Assembly (NCBI RefSeq): GCF_034314105.1
Contig: NZ_JAVIWJ010000001.1
Coordinates: forward strand, 1,048,501 to 1,112,500
Source of the DNA: Pseudomonas sp. AB6
GTDB taxonomy: Bacteria; Pseudomonadota; Gammaproteobacteria; Pseudomonadales; Pseudomonadaceae
Reading direction: 5' to 3'
Length of the DNA stretch: 64,000 bases
Below are positions 23,306-30,767 of this stretch, piece by piece (position 1 is the first letter of the stretch; each line of letters opens with the position of its first letter). The notes below the pieces were generated by a model. It was given only the letters and a program-made list of their open reading frames with translations, made no database searches and was not told where the DNA came from. The translations under genes and the position numbers were made by a program.

Positions 23306-23734
23306 ATGCAAGGTGGATACAACACGGGTAAGGATGTCTCGATTGACATCAACGGTCCTTATGGCCCGATCCGCATCCCAAAACTGATGGACTTCGACAG
23401 CAAGCCGAAGATCACCAGTACCGAAATTACCCCGCTCAACGGCCTGACCGATGAGCTGAATATTCCCAAGGGCTGGACTGGTACGTTCAGCGTTGAGCGC
23501 ACTGACGCAACGCTGGATAACTATTGGGCGCAGTGGGAAGCCGACTATTACGCAGGCGTTAATCAGCCCGCCTCAAGCATCACCGAGACCATTTCGGAGC
23601 CTGACGGTAGCACCAGTACCTTCCGGTACACCCAGGTCAACTTAAAGCTGGACGACGCAGGCAAAAAGGAGGGCGACAAGACGATCAAGCAAACCATGTC
23701 GTTCACCGCTCGCCGCCGCCTGAAAGTCTCGTAA
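23306..23734 (+). CDS. Tail tube protein
   Basis: This 142-residue protein directly downstream of the sheath has the beta-rich pattern of contractile tail tubes: KDVSIDINGPYGPIRIPKLM, LTDELNIPKGWTGTFSVERT, and KKEGDKTIKQTMSFTARRRL at the end. It forms the inner tube through which DNA passes. ATG 23306 follows GGAGAG. The length matches Mu-like tubes. Confidence 0.88.
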   Translation: MQGGYNTGKDVSIDINGPYGPIRIPKLMDFDSKPKITSTEITPLNGLTDELNIPKGWTGTFSVERTDATLDNYWAQWEADYYAGVNQPASSITETISEPDGSTSTFRYTQVNLKLDDAGKKEGDKTIKQTMSFTARRRLKVS

Positions 23735-23740
23735 CCCTTT

Positions 23741-23793
23741 TGCATGGCAGCCCGGCAGGGTGCGGGGAATTCGTCAGCCCCGCGCGCCATGCA
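23741..23793. repeat. Long nested hairpin between tube and chaperone genes
   Basis: TGCATGGC (23741-23748) pairs with GCCATGCA (23786-23793), and an inner stem GCGGGG/CCCCGC lies between them. No T run follows, so it is unlikely to be a simple terminator. It may stabilise the abundant tube mRNA, an inference. Confidence 0.55.
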
Positions 23794-23825
23794 CCTTGAC
23801 GACGCATTGACCAGAGGTATTACCC

Positions 23826-24221
23826 ATGTCCCGAATTACCGTAAAAGAAAACGTAGAGCAGTCCGAAGCGCCTAAAAAGCCGAAATTTGAAACTGTGACC
23901 GACAGCCTTGGGCGCACGATTCAGTTGCGTCAGCTCGACCCAATGCAGCAAGCGCGTCTTGTTATGGGCGTAGGCGGTGACGTATCGCAAAACAGCACTT
24001 ATATGAACGGGTTCGCGATGCCTGCCGCGATGGTCGCGCACATCGACGACGATTTCTTCGGCTTCCCGTCGAGCATCAAGCAAATCGAGGCAATGCTCGG
24101 GATGCTCGGCGCGGAGGGCATGGAGGCGATTAGTTCGCACTTGCTGGCCAAATACGAAGCAGCAAAGGCCGAGAGCGATAAGGCTGCGCTTAGCGCAGAG
24201 CAGGCCGCAGCAAAAAACTAG
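23826..24221 (+). CDS. Tail assembly chaperone, unshifted product (gpG-like)
   Basis: This 131-residue protein lies between tube and tape-measure genes. It contains KKPKFETVTDSLGRTIQLRQ, LDPMQQARLVMGVGG and an Ala/Lys/Glu-rich C-terminus. It matches the first frame of the two-frame tail chaperones that hold the tape measure during tail assembly. The final codons GCA AAA AAC precede TAG and contain the slippery heptamer A AAA AAC at 24212-24218, so a fraction of ribosomes should continue into the -1 frame. Confidence 0.85.
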   Translation: MSRITVKENVEQSEAPKKPKFETVTDSLGRTIQLRQLDPMQQARLVMGVGGDVSQNSTYMNGFAMPAAMVAHIDDDFFGFPSSIKQIEAMLGMLGAEGMEAISSHLLAKYEAAKAESDKAALSAEQAAAKN

Positions 24222-24400
24222 GCACGAACCCCGATTTTCGACAGCGCTGCTGGCTGATGAAAAGCGGGGTTCCATTCCATCTGGTGTTTGAGTGCGACAA
24301 CCTGAACGAATACGAGCGCATGGCGATGTCCGTCACGCTCTCTGAATTCGAGGGCAATGAATTCGACTGGGATGTCATGGCGTTCAAGAAGAGGGAGTGA
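23826..24400 (+). CDS. Tail assembly chaperone, -1 frameshift fusion (gpGT-like)
   Basis: Slippage at 24212-24218 replaces the stop by 60 further sense codons (24218-24397) and a TGA at 24398-24400, giving about 191 residues. The extension has its own protein-like sequence (RCWLMKSGVPFHLVFECDNL, then YERMAMSVTLSEFEG and FDWDVMAF) and no start codon with a ribosome site. A stem GAACCCCG (24226-24233) with CGGGGTTC (24265-24272), enclosing a smaller hairpin, begins 7 nt past the slip site, the usual spacing for a stimulator. This matches lambda G/GT and P2 E/E' logic. Confidence 0.85.
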
Positions 24401-24402
24401 TC

Positions 24403-24888
24403 ATGGAGTTTCATAGCCTTCAATCGCTGGCCCTGCACATGGCGACAGCTGCCGTTGCAGAAATTGCAGCGCTTGAACACGGTCTTGAGAAGTGCGCCAA
24501 GCGCATCGAGAAAACCGCCAAAGATGAAATCGGGCACTACCAGTCAGGTATTGGTCCGTTTGCAGCCTGGGCGCCGCTTGCGGACTCAACCGAAACGCGC
24601 AAAGCTGAAAAAGGATATCCGGCCGATTCTCCGCTACTAGCTACCGGCGAGATGCGTGACAGCATCACACGCAAGACGCACGCCCTTGAGGCAGTGGTCG
24701 GCTCGACTGATCCGAAGATGGTTTACCACGAATTTGGCACGCCAAAAATTCCGCCCCGGCCGGTACTGGGGCCTGCTCTGCTTCGCAACAAGGAATTCAT
24801 CAAGAAGACTATTGGCCATGCTGCCGTATCAGGGCTGATTGGCGGGAAGTCCATTCACTCTTCGCTTGGGTATGACGGGGAGGTGTGA
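24403..24888 (+). CDS. HK97 gp10/virion-morphogenesis-like minor tail protein
   Basis: This 161-residue protein has a helical front (LALHMATAAVAEIAALEHGL) and the signature WAPLADSTETRKAEKGYPAD, LLATGEMRDSITRK, then VVGSTDPKMVYHEFGTPKIP and RPVLGPALL. This GxxRxSI...YxxxHEFG...PPRPFL-type pattern is that of phage virion morphogenesis/HK97-gp10 proteins, which complete tails or heads. ATG 24403 follows GAGGGAG. It precedes the immI-like island. Confidence 0.8.
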   Translation: MEFHSLQSLALHMATAAVAEIAALEHGLEKCAKRIEKTAKDEIGHYQSGIGPFAAWAPLADSTETRKAEKGYPADSPLLATGEMRDSITRKTHALEAVVGSTDPKMVYHEFGTPKIPPRPVLGPALLRNKEFIKKTIGHAAVSGLIGGKSIHSSLGYDGEV

Positions 24889-24892
24889 GAGG

Positions 24893-25258
24893 TCATCGCT
24901 CGTAACTCTTCACCATTTCGCCAGACTCGTTAATGGTCATGAAATGCTCGCCGGTTTTTTCGTCATACAGACGCTCGATAGTTTTTAGCGCACCTTCGGT
25001 AGCCTCTGCCAAGTGCCGCATGTACGAAAGCATTGAGACTATCGAAAGCTCGCTGGCGTCCGCCGGATTCGTTTCAAGCCACTTTTCATACTCGACTTGT
25101 TTTTCGATTGCCTCGTCTTCAGCAAAGCTCCGCTCCAGTCTGGCGATGATCTCTGCGTTCAGGCTTCGCTTTAGGCTTAGCGATGACTTTTCAAGCTTCT
25201 CCCGTAGATCGGCAGCCATACGTAACGAATAAGGGGGCAGTACATGACGGTCAGACAT
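24893..25258 (-). CDS. Arc-family repressor, Mnt-like (immI-like island)
   Basis: This 121-residue protein has an N-terminal ribbon-helix-helix (LPPYSLRMAADLREKLEKSS, SLKRSLNAEIIARLERSF). The PYSLR strand and RSLNAEI helix are the Arc/Mnt signature. A long helical C-terminal extension (about 50-121) could be the tetramerising coiled coil, as in Mnt. It is divergent from the 57-residue Arc-like gene and oriented away from it, as mnt is from arc-ant in P22. It probably keeps the antirepressor silent in the lysogen. Confidence 0.85.
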   Translation of the reverse strand: MSDRHVLPPYSLRMAADLREKLEKSSLSLKRSLNAEIIARLERSFAEDEAIEKQVEYEKWLETNPADASELSIVSMLSYMRHLAEATEGALKTIERLYDEKTGEHFMTINESGEMVKSYER

Positions 25259-25296
25259 TTATACCTCTGCATCCTGAATAAAATTGCAGTGTGGAG

Positions 25297-25324
25297 GTGG
25301 ATTCAGATAGATTCAAGAATCCAC
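25297..25324. promoter_or_regulatory. Candidate operator between mnt-like and arc-like genes
   Basis: A perfect 8-bp inverted repeat GTGGATTC (25297-25304) / GAATCCAC (25317-25324) lies in the divergent intergenic region. Related half-sites are AGATTC at 25309-25314 and GATTCCAC at 25354-25361. It abuts a -35-like TTGACG (25325-25330), so a bound Arc-type repressor could block the rightward arc-ant promoter. Confidence 0.65.
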
Positions 25325-25356
25325 TTGACGGCATATAAAAGTGCAGTCAATATGAT
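25325..25356 (+). promoter_or_regulatory. Candidate rightward arc-ant promoter
   Basis: TTGACG (25325-25330) is followed by CAATAT (25348-25353, spacer 17) overlapping TATGAT (25351-25356, spacer 20). The -35 is good, but the best -10 match is badly spaced, so the exact elements are uncertain. Candidate operator half-sites lie on both sides. Confidence 0.45.
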
Positions 25357-25380
25357 TCCACACAAACAAGGAGCCAAGAA

Positions 25381-25554
25381 ATGAAGGACGCGCATAAGAT
25401 CAGCCCCTATAGCCTGCGAATTAAAGGGCAGATAAAGGAAAAAGCACAAGTAGAGGCTCAGCGTAATCGTCGAAGCCTTAACGCAGAGATTGGACTACTG
25501 GTAGAGGAGGGTTTGCAGTGGCGGGAATTGAAAAACAACCAGGCAATAGCCTAA
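25381..25554 (+). CDS. Arc-like repressor (57 aa)
   Basis: The frame from ATG 25381 (after AAGGAG) to TAA 25552-25554 encodes a minimal ribbon-helix-helix protein: SPYSLRIKGQIKEKAQVEAQ, then RRSLNAEIGLLVEEGL. Size and motif match P22 Arc (53 residues). It precedes the antirepressor gene in the same orientation, as Arc precedes Ant, and probably limits antirepressor transcription. A hairpin at 25561-25588 separates the two. Confidence 0.85.
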   Translation: MKDAHKISPYSLRIKGQIKEKAQVEAQRNRRSLNAEIGLLVEEGLQWRELKNNQAIA

Positions 25555-25560
25555 AACGAA

Positions 25561-25588
25561 GAAACCCCAGCTTGCCGGCCGGGGTTTC
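25561..25588 (+). promoter_or_regulatory. Arc-ant intercistronic hairpin
   Basis: GAAACCCC (25561-25568) pairs perfectly with GGGGTTTC (25581-25588). Only TTTC follows, so it could be a weak attenuator or a structure that limits antirepressor translation. Confidence 0.55.
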
Positions 25589-25622
25589 TGGTAACGCAGT
25601 CAACGATCAGGAAAACAACGTC

Positions 25623-26501
25623 ATGTCGAATAATAGCACAGCTGTATCCCTTGACAACCTTCCAGTCATCAGTCACGCGGGGCGCCCAGTAGTTACGACT
25701 GCGCTGCTGGCAAAGCTGTATGGGGCTGATATTAAAAATATTCAGAACAACCATGCTCGCAACTCTGATCGGTTCGAGCCGGGAAAGCATTTCTTTAAGG
25801 TTGAGGGCACTGATCTGGCTGAGCTAAAGAACAGACCATCTTTAAGAGGGTCTGTTGCCTCAAAGGCTCGCAGCCTGATTTTGTGGACTGAGCGCGGCGC
25901 CGCTCGTCACGCAAAGATGCTCGACACCGAAGAGGCATGGGAGGTTTTCGAGAAGCTGGAAGATAGCTACTTCGGCAAAGTCGCGCCTATTACGCCTCTC
26001 GCTATCGACCACAAGCCTGAAACGCTAACTCCCGCTCATCAGCGTCACATCCTGAATCGTGTTTCCGAACTCGCCGGGATGGATCGCAAAAAGTACCCAT
26101 CGGTATGGCGCGGCATCAAGGACCACTTTCAGGTAGGTAGCTACAAGGATATTCCAGACAGCCAATACCCCGCAGTCTGCGAGTTCATGCTATGTCGGCC
26201 AATGGATAGCGATATTCCTGTATCTAAGTCAGTTCAGTCGGATAATGGTATTTACCTAGATCGCCATGAAACGCATCACCTATACCTGCTGATGTCGCGC
26301 TTCTCTGCGATGTCCCAGTATGAAGACAGCATGCTTTCCGCTGCTCGCGCCTTAGGGTCTGCTCCGCTTATGATGCTCTTCGACCAGCTCCATGATGGTC
26401 ATGGGTCGTTCGGCACGCTTGATAAGCGCCGCGATGAAATTTACCAGAACTACCTGTCTGTTGGCGGAAGAGGTGGATACGCATCAAGATCCGCCGCATA
26501 A
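25623..26501 (+). CDS. Phage antirepressor (ORF6N/Ant-type)
   Basis: This 292-residue protein has an N-terminal ORF6N-like domain: ISHAGRPVVTTALLAKLYGA, IKNIQNNHARNSDRFEPGKH, then ILWTERGAARHAKMLDTEEA. A C-terminal antirepressor-type domain includes HILNRVSELAGMDRKKYPSV. Such proteins bind and inactivate prophage repressors. With the two Arc-family genes it forms a P22 immI-like island. I start at ATG 25623, preceded by AGGA; an in-frame GTG at 25518 overlaps the Arc-like gene. A terminator follows (26521-26543). Confidence 0.85.
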   Translation: MSNNSTAVSLDNLPVISHAGRPVVTTALLAKLYGADIKNIQNNHARNSDRFEPGKHFFKVEGTDLAELKNRPSLRGSVASKARSLILWTERGAARHAKMLDTEEAWEVFEKLEDSYFGKVAPITPLAIDHKPETLTPAHQRHILNRVSELAGMDRKKYPSVWRGIKDHFQVGSYKDIPDSQYPAVCEFMLCRPMDSDIPVSKSVQSDNGIYLDRHETHHLYLLMSRFSAMSQYEDSMLSAARALGSAPLMMLFDQLHDGHGSFGTLDKRRDEIYQNYLSVGGRGGYASRSAA

Positions 26502-26520
26502 GTCCTAAAAACGGAAACAG

Positions 26521-26543
26521 ACCTCGCTTCGGCGGGGTTTTTT
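26521..26543 (+). terminator. Intrinsic terminator after the antirepressor gene
   Basis: ACCTCGC pairs with GCGGGGT (one G-T pair) over a 4-nt loop and is followed by a T run. It isolates the immI-like island. A second hairpin, CTGGCTAGC/GCTAGCCAG (26552-26583), follows and may end the leftward gene at 26599. Confidence 0.75.
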
Positions 26544-26598
26544 ATTGTTGCCTGGCTAGCGGCACTGCGGGGTAGCTAGCCAGATACGATAAGAGGCC

Positions 26599-27405
26599 CT
26601 AAGCGGGCTCTCCTGTTAGCCGGCTAAGTGTCGAAGACTTAAGGCACATAGTCTTATCGCTCAAGTCACTGGCCTTGTAGCCGAGCACCTCAAACAGCTT
26701 TAAAACTGAAAGCGAGTACTTCAGATTGAAGTAGTCCCGAGTCTCGCCGACCTGCTTAGCATTTTCTAGAGTGCGCTCCATGCTTTGCTCTGATGAAAAC
26801 AGGGCTCGTAGATTTTCTGCGGCAGAGGCATTTGATTGGGCCACCCCTTGCACCGATGCTGTCATGTCAGCCATGGCTAGATTAGCGCCTTCCAGATCCA
26901 TTCCGGGCGGGCTTAGAGATGCGGCATCATCTTGCAGCTCTGAAGACCTGAGCATGAACGACTGGATGGTGTTTACGAGTACCTCCGGGCTTTTGTTCTT
27001 TTTGCTGTTGGATATACCTGATTGCAGGCGCTTTAAAGAGCTGTCTATTTTGCCGTAAAGCTCGCTGGATTCTTTGCAGAAGTCATTTGCCGTCACTATG
27101 TCCTCAAGCGTTGTCGCCTTATGTGGAGGTGGTACGCTAACCACGGCAAGGGGTGGCGTACGAGGCTGCTCCTGTTGAGAATTCATGGAAGATTTCGCCA
27201 CAACTGCTTTCGTCGTAGGCTCTGTTTGGGGGTCGGCCTTATCGATAACGTTTATGTAAAATATCCAACCAAGAAAAACAACGAACCCTAGACCCGCGAA
27301 GAACTCCTTAGCCCCTGTGGTCGGGTTGTTTGCGCCGCATCCGGGGCACTTGCTCGCATAGCTCGATACTTCTTTCTTGCATTCCTTACATTTCTTTAAA
27401 GACAC
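26599..27405 (-). CDS. Zinc-ribbon membrane protein, leftward accessory gene
   Basis: This 268-residue protein has an N-terminal zinc ribbon (CKECKKEVSSYASKCPGCG, residues 6-24), one transmembrane helix (about 37-53, GLGFVVFLGWIFYINVI), a Pro/Thr-rich linker and a helical domain (about 110-265). It is transcribed against the tail operon, in the spot between chaperone and tape-measure genes, together with the next gene. Such inserted genes are usually expressed in the lysogen and often affect host or superinfection phenotypes. The specific function is unknown. Confidence 0.65.
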   Translation of the reverse strand: MSLKKCKECKKEVSSYASKCPGCGANNPTTGAKEFFAGLGFVVFLGWIFYINVIDKADPQTEPTTKAVVAKSSMNSQQEQPRTPPLAVVSVPPPHKATTLEDIVTANDFCKESSELYGKIDSSLKRLQSGISNSKKNKSPEVLVNTIQSFMLRSSELQDDAASLSPPGMDLEGANLAMADMTASVQGVAQSNASAAENLRALFSSEQSMERTLENAKQVGETRDYFNLKYSLSVLKLFEVLGYKASDLSDKTMCLKSSTLSRLTGEPA

Positions 27406-27428
27406 TTCGCTTTCCTTTTTGAAGTTGT

Positions 27429-27677
27429 TTATCCGAATATTAATGCGTAAGCGACAAGCATCAGCGCTAGAAGCGCGCCGCCAGCAAATACCAACAGCAC
27501 ACTGCTGAATGTAAAGAGCAGTAATGCAGTCTGGATGCCCATTACTGGCCCCGTCTTATAGGTCTTCATAAGCGCGACTGGCTTTTCATAATTGGGCTTG
27601 GCTTCTCTGGAACGAGCCGCCCCGAGCTCTTGGATCTGCCCATCAACCCATTGGTACGTGCGCTTTTTATTCGCCAT
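27429..27677 (-). CDS. Small membrane protein, leftward accessory gene
   Basis: This 82-residue protein begins MANKKRTYQWVDGQIQELGA. It has a polar, basic front and two closely spaced C-terminal hydrophobic helices (IQTALLLFTFSSVLLVFAGG in part, then ALLALMLVAYALIFG). I start at ATG 27677; the frame upstream runs into the tape-measure gene on the other strand. It precedes the zinc-ribbon membrane gene by 24 bp, so the two are probably one operon and may act together at the membrane. Confidence 0.6.
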   Translation of the reverse strand: MANKKRTYQWVDGQIQELGAARSREAKPNYEKPVALMKTYKTGPVMGIQTALLLFTFSSVLLVFAGGALLALMLVAYALIFG

Positions 27678-27708
27678 GTGATCCGAAACCACAAAAGGAA
27701 AGCTCAGT

Positions 27709-29790
27709 ATGGCATTCGACGCGTATTCCGTCGCCGTCAAGGTTTCGCTGATCAATCACGTTAGCTCTGGTCTGCTGCTAATCAGTAAGGGCCTGCACTC
27801 CACCGGCATGGACGCGGACAAACTGAACTCCAAGCTTGCGTCAATTGGCAAGCAAGCGGCTATTGGCGCTGCCATGTTCGGCGCAGGACTGGCAATAGCT
27901 GGGCTTCTTAAAGCCCCGCTCGAAGAGGCCAAAAAACTCGCTCAGGCGAAGGCCGATTTTTCAACACTCAATTTGAGTGCAGCTGAAAACGAGAAAGTAT
28001 TCGCCGCAGCTTCAATGAATGCCCATAAAAATTTCGGTATGACCATTACCGACAACATAAAACTGATCCAAGACCTGCATACGGCGATGGGCAGTCTTCC
28101 TCACGCGCTTGAGAACGTCCCGGCGTTTTCGCAGTTCGCAATTGCGGCAAAAATTCGAAATGGAGGCAAGGATGTCGATGGGCTGGTAACTAATGCCGCA
28201 AAAGCTCTTGAGCATCGCGGCGACAAAGTAATGATGCATCCAGACGAGTTTAATGACGAGCTTGGGAGGATGTCCAAGGTCTATTTCGGATCTAAAGGTC
28301 GAGTAAATCCCGATGAATATTACAGAGCATCAAAAACAGGAGGCATGTCATACGCGCTTCTTGATAAAGAGTTTTTGTATGGGAAATTTGCCGGTTATAT
28401 GTCAATGCAGTCGGGAGATTCGGCCGGCACGTCCCTGATGACTTCGTTCAGCTCTCTTGTTGGCGGGCACATGGATAACAAGGCTAAGGGATTTCTGGCA
28501 AAGCTTGGACTGCTACAGGTTGGTGTCAGCCCGGAACAGGTGAAGCTAACTAGAGAGGCCGTTGACAAGCTCCACCTCTCAGCAAAAGACGCCAAAAAGA
28601 TGATGGTCGCAATGATGCCTGTTACTGGCGGCCTATCTGAAAAATACCTATCGATGTACGCAAGCAGACCAGACCTTTTCAGTGATAGCGTTCTTGTTCC
28701 TGCGATTCGGCGAGTATTTGGCAAGGATCTATCGAACGAGCAGGTTGCCGAGATCGAGGCAAAGTACTTCAACAGGGGAACATCAAAGCTTCTGGGTCCG
28801 CTAGTCCTGAGCGGATCAAAACTTGAAAAAGATGCTGCAATTTTTGGGAAATCTATGGGCTTTGGTCAGGCCTACCAAATGTACAGGCAGTCTCCAGAGG
28901 GAGCCGAATTAGCTGCTGGCGAGGCCTGGAAAAACTTCCTTGCCATTATTGGCTCGGTATACCTGCCAGTTGTAACGAGAGGGCTTGAAAAGCTCGCGTA
29001 TTGGCTTGATTTTGCCGGGCAGTACGCCGAAAAAAATCAAGGACAGATAAGGGGCGTTGCATATGCATTGATGGGACTGTCTGCGTTTTTAATTACTGGC
29101 GGCCTGCTCAACATGGTTATCGCCGCTGGGCGCGGATTTTGGCTGCTGGGCATCGCGCTTAAGTTTCTGGCGCTAAATGCAATGGCGCCGCTCTTGCCGT
29201 TAGTTGCGAGGCTCGGCACCTACGTCGTGATATTTGGCGCCAATATCGTAAAGGTTATTGGCTTGCTTGGGCGCGCACTACTCATGAACCCTATTGGTCT
29301 GGTGATCGCCGGGATCATTGCTGTCGGCCTGCTGCTTTGGAATAACTGGAAGGAAATCAGCGGCGCCTTGAAAATAATGTGGGCGGGCATCAAGACTGGA
29401 TTCATACAGTTATTCAGTGGCGATATTTTTGGGGCCTTTAAATCATTCGGGCATGTCTTCCTGTTGGGCTGGCAAACCATATACAACACGCTGATAGCTG
29501 GGTTCAACTCGGTGCTTCCAGCGTCCATGCAGGTCAAAAAATTCACCTTCGCAGATCCTGCGCCGCAACGCCAAGCATCGTCGCTACTGGTCGCGCCAGT
29601 ACCGGGCAAATCCTCTGCTAGCGGAGAGCAGACAATCAACCTGTACGTCGATGGCAAGAAGATGAGCGATGTCGTGATCCAGCGAATGGCCCAACAGGCC
29701 GCTCGCCCCAACACCGGCACCAACGGGTTCGACCCTAGCCGCAGCATGTTGATGCCCGGTGCCAAAAGCGCAACTTACCCGAGGAGCTGA
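27709..29790 (+). CDS. Tail tape measure protein
   Basis: This 693-residue protein is the longest in the prophage and lies between the chaperone and baseplate genes. It has a helical front, a glycine/alanine-rich hydrophobic segment (IGKQAAIGAAMFGAGLAIAG), and several strongly hydrophobic stretches between about 440 and 560, as in tape measures that insert in the membrane during DNA ejection. Its length sets tail length: 693 residues is moderate and implies a fairly short tail. ATG 27709 follows GGAAAG. The leftward accessory genes lie between it and its chaperone. Confidence 0.9.
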   Translation: MAFDAYSVAVKVSLINHVSSGLLLISKGLHSTGMDADKLNSKLASIGKQAAIGAAMFGAGLAIAGLLKAPLEEAKKLAQAKADFSTLNLSAAENEKVFAAASMNAHKNFGMTITDNIKLIQDLHTAMGSLPHALENVPAFSQFAIAAKIRNGGKDVDGLVTNAAKALEHRGDKVMMHPDEFNDELGRMSKVYFGSKGRVNPDEYYRASKTGGMSYALLDKEFLYGKFAGYMSMQSGDSAGTSLMTSFSSLVGGHMDNKAKGFLAKLGLLQVGVSPEQVKLTREAVDKLHLSAKDAKKMMVAMMPVTGGLSEKYLSMYASRPDLFSDSVLVPAIRRVFGKDLSNEQVAEIEAKYFNRGTSKLLGPLVLSGSKLEKDAAIFGKSMGFGQAYQMYRQSPEGAELAAGEAWKNFLAIIGSVYLPVVTRGLEKLAYWLDFAGQYAEKNQGQIRGVAYALMGLSAFLITGGLLNMVIAAGRGFWLLGIALKFLALNAMAPLLPLVARLGTYVVIFGANIVKVIGLLGRALLMNPIGLVIAGIIAVGLLLWNNWKEISGALKIMWAGIKTGFIQLFSGDIFGAFKSFGHVFLLGWQTIYNTLIAGFNSVLPASMQVKKFTFADPAPQRQASSLLVAPVPGKSSASGEQTINLYVDGKKMSDVVIQRMAQQAARPNTGTNGFDPSRSMLMPGAKSATYPRS

Positions 29791-29792
29791 CC

Positions 29793-30764
29793 GTGAGCTT
29801 TCTAGACAGCTTTGCCCCTGGTGGCGATCCCTATGCCACGCGCCTCATCGTGGGCGACGTGGAATTTGTGGGGCTTGAGGTTCCAGAATCTATAACGGTA
29901 GGCGCAAAGCAGCAGACCGTGACGCACAAACTGGTGGGCGGCACGCGGACCATCGATGTGCTCGGGGTCGACTACGACAACATGCAATGGTCCGGATGGA
30001 TGCTTGGCGCGACGGCAGACGCCAGAGTCAAAGAGCTTGAAAAGATCCGCGATACCGGTAATGCAGTGGATTTTAGTCTGGGCAACTACTACTACAGCGT
30101 TGTTGTTGTCTCGTTCAATGCGCGCTACGAGCATCTATACCGACGCTACTACACCATTGACCTGCTGATTGTAGCGAGCATGGACGCCCCGATCAAAAAG
30201 AACGCACTGTCTGGATCGCTAGATAATCTGATTAATAGCGATGTCGGGCATTCGCTTGGGCTCGCAAAGATCATCAACGTTTCTTCAATCACTAGCGCTA
30301 TCGGTACGATCAAGTCGGTCGTATCTCAAGTGCATGACTTTGCAAACCAGACCGTCGAGACGATTCAGTCAGTAATTAGGCCGATTGTAGCGGCGCAGCA
30401 GCTTGTGCAATCGGTCATCGCCCAGGTTGGCGCGTCAGTAGCGGACATAACTACGCTTGGCGGGTTGGTTCCCGGAAATCCGATATCCAGCGCCGCCAAT
30501 AATCTGCTACGCAAAGCGAATTCGCTTACTCAGCTTGCGCCGCTATATCAGATGCAGAGTGTGCTTGGTCGACTACAGAAAAACGTCTTGTCCGGCCCGC
30601 TAGCCAACGGCACGGTGAGCGTGACTACAGGCAATACCAGCCTTCAGCGCCTTTCCGCCGATCAATACGGCGATCAATCCAAGTGGACCAAAGTAGCCGC
30701 GGCGAACAGCATCACTGATCCGCAAGTCACTGGCATCCAGACCATCAAATTTCCGCAAGGATAA
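29793..30764 (+). CDS. DNA circularisation N-terminal domain baseplate protein (Mu gp43-like)
   Basis: This 323-residue protein has an N-terminal domain with RLIVGDVEFVGLEVPESITV, VGGTRTIDVLGVDYDNMQWS and VVVVSFNARYEHLYRRYYTI, the pattern of the DNA-circulation/gp43 family that links tail tube and hub. The C-terminal part ends in a LysM-like stretch (SAD-QYGD...NSITDPQVTGIQTIKFPQ). It starts at GTG 29793, 2 nt after the tape-measure stop. It is part of the hub module with the next two genes. Confidence 0.75.
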   Translation: MSFLDSFAPGGDPYATRLIVGDVEFVGLEVPESITVGAKQQTVTHKLVGGTRTIDVLGVDYDNMQWSGWMLGATADARVKELEKIRDTGNAVDFSLGNYYYSVVVVSFNARYEHLYRRYYTIDLLIVASMDAPIKKNALSGSLDNLINSDVGHSLGLAKIINVSSITSAIGTIKSVVSQVHDFANQTVETIQSVIRPIVAAQQLVQSVIAQVGASVADITTLGGLVPGNPISSAANNLLRKANSLTQLAPLYQMQSVLGRLQKNVLSGPLANGTVSVTTGNTSLQRLSADQYGDQSKWTKVAAANSITDPQVTGIQTIKFPQG

Positions 30765-30767
30765 ACC

